Origin: CAXSEF01 sp964236535 | GTDB lineage: Bacteria > Pseudomonadota > Alphaproteobacteria > Acetobacterales > Acetobacteraceae | Assembly: GCA_964236535.1 (NCBI GenBank) | Contig: CAXSEF010000115.1 | Coordinates: 1 to 9,125 of the forward strand | DNA: 9,125 nucleotides | Direction of reading: 5' to 3' | Part shown: in pieces, positions 5,913 to 9,125 of the stretch | How the letters are laid out: each line of letters opens with the position of its first letter | Position numbering within the stretch: position 1 is the first letter of the stretch | Translations under genes and position numbers: made by a program | The notes under the pieces: generated by a model | Seen by the model: only the letters and a program-made list of their open reading frames with translations | Database searches by the model: none | Told to the model about the DNA's origin: nothing

Positions 5913-7031
5913 ATGCACACGGATGAGCTGCTCGCCTGCCAGCGTCAGCAGTTCGAGATGCCGGATCACGTCAGCTACCTGGATGCCGCCGCCTGGGCGC
6001 CCCTGCCCCGCCGGGTGCGCCTGGCCGGGGAAGCCGGCATCCTGAGCAAGAGCCAGCCGTGGCTGCACGCCCGTGACGATGCCGCGCGGTGGGCAGAGCG
6101 GGCCCGTGCCGCAGCGGCGGCGCTGATCGGCGCTGCGGCGGACGACATGGCGATCGTGGGCTCGGTCAGCCACGCCATCGCCACGGCGGCCCGCAATCTC
6201 GCGCCTGCGCCGGGCGGGCGCATCCTGCGCGTGGCCGACGAGTTCCCGTCGCATCGTCATGCCTGGGACCGGCTGGCGGCCGAGCGCCGCCTGGTCGTGG
6301 AGGTGGTGCCGCGCCCGGACGACGGGAACTGGACGACCGCGCTGCTGGACGCGATCGGGCGGCCGGGCGCGCCGCCGCTCGCCATCGCGACGCTCACGCC
6401 GCTGCACTGGTCGGACGGCGCGGTCGTCGACCTCGAACGTCTGGCGCCGCCGATCCGGGCGGCGGGCGCGGCGCTGGTGGTGGACGCGACGCAGGCGGTG
6501 GGGGCGACGCCGGTCGATGTGTCCCGGCTGCGTCCCGACTTCCTGGCATTCCCCACCTACAAGTGGGTGCTCGGTCCGTACAGCCTTGCCTTCCTGTATG
6601 CCGCACCGCACCGGCAGGACGGCCTTCCGCTGGAAGACTCCGGCGATCCGGCCCCGGCGAGCGGCGCGCGGCGCTACGACAAGGGCGAGCGGGACGACCC
6701 GGTTGCCCTGCCGATGGCCGCGGTCGGGATGGAGCTGATCGCCGGCTGGGGCGTGGCGGCGGTGGCGGCGCGGCTGCGGGTGCTGACCGACCAGCTGGCG
6801 GACGGCGCCGCGGCCATGGGGCTGGTCGTCGGGTCGCGCGAGGTGCGCTCTGCCCACATCCTCGGCGTGCGCGTGCCGGGCGGCCTGCCGTCGGACCTGA
6901 TCGCGCGGCTGCGCGCGGCCGGCGTGTTCGCCAGCGACCGGCTCGGCGTGCTGCGCCTCAGCCCGCACGTCTGGACCGACGAGGCCGATGTGGCGCGTTG
7001 CCTTGCCGCCCTGTCGGCTGCCCTGCGGTAG
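5913..7031 (+). CDS. Class V-fold PLP-dependent aminotransferase/desulfurase-like enzyme
   Basis: This 372-residue protein belongs to the class V aminotransferase fold (COG0520-like), which includes cysteine desulfurases, isopenicillin N epimerase-like enzymes and kynureninase-like enzymes. The N-terminal segment VSYLDAAAWAPLP (20-32) matches the family's YLDnaa..plP opening. VVDATQAVG at 189-197 supplies the PLP-ring Asp191, and the Schiff-base lysine is Lys217 in FPTYKWVLGPY. A C-terminal RLSPHVWTDEADV is at 348-360. ATG 5913 begins just before the conserved fold; the frame continues upstream, but that part overlaps the SDR gene in another frame. No ribosome binding site precedes it (see the ORF at 5800). 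Position after the SDR suggests a shared pathway, for example an amine or amino-acid conversion, but the reaction cannot be specified. Confidence 0.9.
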   Translation: MHTDELLACQRQQFEMPDHVSYLDAAAWAPLPRRVRLAGEAGILSKSQPWLHARDDAARWAERARAAAAALIGAAADDMAIVGSVSHAIATAARNLAPAPGGRILRVADEFPSHRHAWDRLAAERRLVVEVVPRPDDGNWTTALLDAIGRPGAPPLAIATLTPLHWSDGAVVDLERLAPPIRAAGAALVVDATQAVGATPVDVSRLRPDFLAFPTYKWVLGPYSLAFLYAAPHRQDGLPLEDSGDPAPASGARRYDKGERDDPVALPMAAVGMELIAGWGVAAVAARLRVLTDQLADGAAAMGLVVGSREVRSAHILGVRVPGGLPSDLIARLRAAGVFASDRLGVLRLSPHVWTDEADVARCLAALSAALR

Positions 7032-7086
7032 GCACCGGCGCGCACGACGGTCGGCGCTCGTAGAGCGGCCCGGGGCTTCGACCTGC

Positions 7087-7255
7087 AGGCGAAGCAGGCC
7101 CGTGCGCTGCCTCCGCGCGGACCCGCCAAGGGCCCGAGGCCTCGGGAAACCCGTTCCCCAATCAAACGGATTCCAAAGGCGAGCCTTTGGCGGAGTCCAG
7201 AGGCAGAGCCTCTGGCCTTGCCTGCCTGGCCGGTCACGCGGGAGGCCGCTGGTAC
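7087..7255. repeat. Dispersed hairpin repeat, copy E (full length)
   Basis: This is the second full copy, alignable with 1654-1827 throughout. The 5' module has the perfect 14-base palindrome CCCGAGG-CCTCGGG (7133-7146). The 3' module has CCAAAGGC/GCCTTTGG (7173-7180 with 7183-7190) and CCAGAGGC/GCCTCTGG (7197-7204 with 7208-7215), then the tail CCTTGCCTGCCTGG and GGTAC. It fills most of the gap between the PLP-enzyme and TetR genes. The remaining bases, 7032-7086, show nothing I can name. Confidence 0.8.
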
Positions 7256-7271
7256 TGCGCTGCCGGCGCGC

Positions 7272-7300
7272 TTGTCCACGATTTTCGGATCGCCTATCTC
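7272..7300 (+). promoter_or_regulatory. Possible promoter of the TetR-family gene
   Basis: TTGTCC (7272-7277) and TATCTC (7295-7300) are 17 bases apart, in a short AT-richer patch just after the repeat and 27 bases before the ATG. The match to consensus is modest. The partly symmetric CGAT...ATCG at 7279-7292 lies between the two boxes and could bind a regulator. Confidence 0.3.
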
Positions 7301-7326
7301 AGAAGTCGTCGGCTGGAGTGGGCACG

Positions 7327-7968
7327 ATGGCGAGAACCGGCCGTCCGCGCGGCTTCGACAGGGACGAGGCGACGGGACAGGCGATGCACCTGTTCTGGGA
7401 GCACGGCTACGAGTCGACCTCGCTGGCGCAGCTCAGGGCGGCGATGGGCGGCATTTCGGCGTCGAGCTTCTTCGCCGCCTTCGGGTCCAAGGAAGCCCTG
7501 TTCCGGGCCGTGCTCGACCTCTACGTGCGGACGCATGGGCAGGTGACCGCGCCGTTGCATGATCCGGCCCTGAAGCCGCGCGACGCCATCGAGCAGGGCC
7601 TGCGCGGCTCTGCGCGGATGCAGACGGACCAGGCCCATCCGCTCGGTTGCCTCGTCGTCCTGTCCACGGCCAACACCTCGCCCGAGAACCGGCACCTGCG
7701 GGCCTTGCTGGCGACCGAACGCCAGCGCAACCGCGATGGCCTGCGCGCCTGCGTCCAGCGTGGCGTCGACCGGGGCGAGCTGCGCGCCGCTACCGACGTG
7801 ACGGCCCTGGCCACGGTCTTCGACGCGCTGCTGGCGGGCCTGGCGACGCAGGCGCGCGACGCGGTGCCGCTCGCGGCGCTCGACGCCGGCATCACCGCCG
7901 TCCTGGCCGTGTGGGACGCCTGCGCCGTGGCCGCGCCACCGCGCACGCGCACGCGCAAGGCCGCCTGA
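7327..7968 (+). CDS. TetR/AcrR family transcriptional regulator
   Basis: The 213-residue protein has the length and layout of TetR-family repressors, which bind DNA as dimers and release it on ligand binding. The N-terminal helix-turn-helix spans about residues 10-58: AMHLFWEHGYESTSLAQLRAAMG followed by the recognition helix SASSFFAAFGSKEALF. Phe49 replaces the commoner Tyr of SFYxxFxSKE. The ligand domain includes HPLGCLVVLSTANTSPENRHLR (104-125) with Cys108; a cysteine here could be redox-sensitive, but that is speculation. ATG 7327 has GGAG at 7315-7318, spaced 8 bases. The C-terminal tail is basic (RTRTRK). A GCCGCC/GGCGGC hairpin (7960-7975) straddles the stop codon. The next genes encode NTF2-like proteins and are the likely targets. 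Confidence 0.93.
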   Translation: MARTGRPRGFDRDEATGQAMHLFWEHGYESTSLAQLRAAMGGISASSFFAAFGSKEALFRAVLDLYVRTHGQVTAPLHDPALKPRDAIEQGLRGSARMQTDQAHPLGCLVVLSTANTSPENRHLRALLATERQRNRDGLRACVQRGVDRGELRAATDVTALATVFDALLAGLATQARDAVPLAALDAGITAVLAVWDACAVAAPPRTRTRKAA

Positions 7969-8030
7969 CGGCGGCAGCCACGGGAGGCCGGGCGCCGGGC
8001 GTTCATCGCCCTCGACGTGGCCGGGGCGCC

Positions 8031-8065
8031 TTGCATCTGAACCGATCGATCCATATATTGGTCGG
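8031..8065 (+). promoter_or_regulatory. Promoter of the NTF2-like gene with overlapping inverted repeat
   Basis: TTGCAT (8031-8036) and TATATT (8054-8059) are separated by an ideal 17 bases; the -10 box matches five of six consensus positions and is the most AT-rich spot nearby. The inverted repeat CCGATC (8042-8047) / GGTCGG (8060-8065), with one mismatch, encloses the -10 box. This is the geometry of a repressor operator, and the gene just upstream encodes a TetR-family protein. Transcription would start near 8066, leaving a leader of about 77 bases. Confidence 0.55.
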
Positions 8066-8142
8066 CACCGGCAAGCCAGGTCAGCCGGTCCCCCGAGGCG
8101 CACGGGTGCGGGCGGGCGCCGCCCCGGAAAGGACAGCACGTC

Positions 8143-8604
8143 ATGCCGAAGTCACCGCTGGAGGTCGTGCGGGCGATCCTCGCCGACCCGACCAATCCGG
8201 ACGTCGTGCGCACCCTCGTCGCGCCCGACGCCACCTACGTCTCGCTCAGCTACGACAACCCCGAGCTGAAGCGCATCATGCCGTGGACCGGCACCCAGAC
8301 CGGTCCGGCAGCGGTCAGCGGCACCTACGGCCGGGTCAGCCGGTACTGGAAGAACGAGGCGTTCGAGATCGAGGACACGTTCGAGGGCGAGGGCAAGGCG
8401 GCGGTGTTCGGCCGCTTCACCTATCGCTCGACGACGCTGGGCAAGGCGGTCACCTCGCCGTTCGCGGTCCTGGCCCACGTGCGGGACGGGCAGGTCACCT
8501 ACATGCAGTTCATGGAGGACACGTTCGGCACCTCCCAGACCTTCCGCAGCGGCGGCACGGCCACCTACAGCAGCGATCCCGATGGCGGCGGGGTGAGCGT
8601 CTGA
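8143..8604 (+). CDS. NTF2-like / SnoaL-like protein, first of two
   Basis: The 153-residue protein has the cone-shaped NTF2 fold pattern shared by SnoaL, ketosteroid isomerase and related small enzymes or ligand binders. Helix PLEVVRAIL is near the start, VVRTLVAPDATYVSLS at 21-36, a GP..VSGTYGRVSRYW segment at 54-69, and the last strands FGRFTYRSTTLGK (89-101) and SPFAVLAHVRDGQVTYMQFMEDTF (105-128). ATG 8143 has AAGGA at 8129-8133, spaced 9 bases. A promoter with a likely operator lies at 8031-8065. Its TGA overlaps the next ATG as TGATG, so it is probably co-transcribed with the second NTF2-like gene and controlled by the adjacent TetR protein. No substrate can be inferred. Confidence 0.88.
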   Translation: MPKSPLEVVRAILADPTNPDVVRTLVAPDATYVSLSYDNPELKRIMPWTGTQTGPAAVSGTYGRVSRYWKNEAFEIEDTFEGEGKAAVFGRFTYRSTTLGKAVTSPFAVLAHVRDGQVTYMQFMEDTFGTSQTFRSGGTATYSSDPDGGGVSV

Positions 8605-8672
8605 TGGCGGAGAACGCTTCGCCGCGGCGAGCGGGCCGGGGAGACACAGCGGGGCGGGAGCGTCGTCGATAA
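8604..8672 (+). CDS. 22-residue ORF between the two NTF2-like genes (possible leader)
   Basis: The ATG at 8604-8606 overlaps the stop of the first NTF2-like gene (TGATG). The peptide starts MAENASPRRAG, is basic and has no domain. It ends with TAA at 8670-8672, which overlaps the ATA at 8669-8671 in the frame of the second NTF2-like gene. Its own Shine-Dalgarno sequence is poor (GGGGTGAG at 8590-8597 at best), so translation would rely on coupling. It may be a coupling leader or meaningless. Confidence 0.3.
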   Translation: MAENASPRRAGRGDTAGRERRR

Positions 8673-8707
8673 ACGAGCGCGACCCTGGCGCGTCCGCGCC
8701 GGCCGAG

Positions 8708-9125
8708 GTGGTCCGCCGGTTCTACGAAGCCGAGCACGCCTACATGAACGCAGGCGGCCCGCATGGCGGCGCAAGCTTCGCGGCGATGGCGGAGACGCTC
8801 GACCCCGACGTGGTGCTCCGCCAGACGCCCGACCTGCCCTGGGGCGGCGAGTTCCACGGCCATGCGGGGTGCGAGGACTGGGTGCGCAGGATGAGCGACG
8901 CCTTCGACCAGCTCGCGGTCAAGGACACGCGCATCCTGGCCGCGGGCGACGTGGTGGTGATCCTGTGCCGGCTGGTCACGCGGTCGCGCCGGACCGGCCA
9001 GACCCTGGACCTGCCCATGGCGCAGGAGGTCCGCGTCAAGGACGGCCGCATCGTCGAGTTCCGCCCGTTCTACTGGAACGTGCCCGCCTACCGGGCGGCC
9101 GTCGGGGCGGCCGTCGGGGCGGCCG
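8708..9125 (+). CDS. NTF2-like / SnoaL-like protein, second of two (3' end outside window)
   Basis: The frame is open to the window edge and encodes an NTF2-fold protein: helix VVRRFYEAEHAYM, then FAAMAETLDPDVVLRQTPDL, GGEFHGHAGCEDWVRRMSDAF, a strand pair around DVVVILCRLVTRSRRTG, and the closing VRVKDGRIVEFRPFYWNV. The GTG at 8708 is the first canonical start, but it falls inside the expected first helix and has no ribosome binding site. The family-like sequence continues upstream (NERDPGASAPAE) to ATA 8669, which has GGGAG at 8656-8660 spaced 8 bases. No ATG, GTG or TTG exists in frame between the stop at 8594 and 8708. Either an ATA start is used or the start has been lost. It is paired with the gene at 8143, and the two may work together. 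Confidence 0.8.
   Translation, partial: MVRRFYEAEHAYMNAGGPHGGASFAAMAETLDPDVVLRQTPDLPWGGEFHGHAGCEDWVRRMSDAFDQLAVKDTRILAAGDVVVILCRLVTRSRRTGQTLDLPMAQEVRVKDGRIVEFRPFYWNVPAYRAAVGAAVGAA
9095..9125 (+). repeat. 12-base tandem repeat at the C-terminal end of the second NTF2-like gene
   Basis: Two and a half units of GCGGCCGTCGGG run into the window edge. In frame they encode a repeated Ala-Ala-Val-Gly. The unit length is a multiple of three, so copy number could change without a frameshift. The full number of units lies outside the window. Confidence 0.7.

Noticed and set aside
4784..5920. Long open frame on the minus strand (about 380 codons) covering the unassigned stretch
   Set aside because: Most of it is antisense to the SDR gene and low in complexity. 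The part over 4784-4954 looks more protein-like, but I could not match it to any family.
5787..6968. Long open frame on the minus strand (about 390 codons)
   Set aside because: It is fully antisense to the SDR end and the PLP enzyme, whose catalytic motifs are intact. The peptide is Arg/His/Pro/Gly-rich with no domain, as expected for shadows in GC-rich DNA.
7133..7215. Hairpins as Rho-independent terminators
   Set aside because: The stems are strong, but no T-run follows on either strand, and the same hairpins recur at unrelated places as a repeat family.
8066..8142. Riboswitch in the leader of the first NTF2-like gene
   Set aside because: The leader is short and shows no recognisable aptamer motif; the inverted repeat at the promoter explains regulation better.

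Overview
The window is very GC-rich DNA (about 70% by eye, with strong G/C preference at third codon positions) from a bacterium, most likely an alphaproteobacterium of the Rhodospirillales/Acetobacteraceae type. That placement is inference. It rests on base composition, on the neighbourhood Lrp/AsnC regulator - thioredoxin reductase - LysR regulator, and on a hairpin-rich interspersed repeat of a kind I associate with such genomes. No rRNA, tRNA, CRISPR array, intact insertion sequence or phage gene is visible.

Left part (1-4651). A GT39-type membrane glycosyltransferase and an Lrp/AsnC regulator are read leftwards. A thioredoxin reductase (trxB) and a LysR-type regulator are read rightwards. 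The Lrp gene and trxB are divergent across a 246-base gap. Just before the LysR gene lies a tandem 17-base repeat in which each unit carries a Shine-Dalgarno sequence and an ATG, forming a chain of stop/start-overlapping mini-ORFs that ends at the LysR start codon.

Middle part (4652-7031). After about 300 bases without a recognisable gene comes a two-gene unit: an atypical short-chain dehydrogenase/reductase and a class V-fold PLP enzyme. A 33-codon ORF with a strong ribosome binding site bridges them. Substrates cannot be read from the sequence.

Right part (7032-9125). A TetR/AcrR regulator is followed by two NTF2/SnoaL-like proteins, the second cut by the window edge. A good sigma70-like promoter with an overlapping inverted repeat precedes the first NTF2-like gene, which suggests control by the TetR protein. 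The second NTF2-like gene has no ATG, GTG or TTG at the expected start; an ATA sits there, at the correct distance from a Shine-Dalgarno sequence and overlapping the stop of a short leader ORF.

A dispersed repeat family, in two full copies and three partial ones, occupies gaps between transcription units. Its stems differ in sequence between copies yet stay paired. The most unusual points are the mini-ORF chain before the LysR gene, the covarying repeats, and the ATAA junction at the second NTF2-like gene. I see no complete new defence or mobile system.
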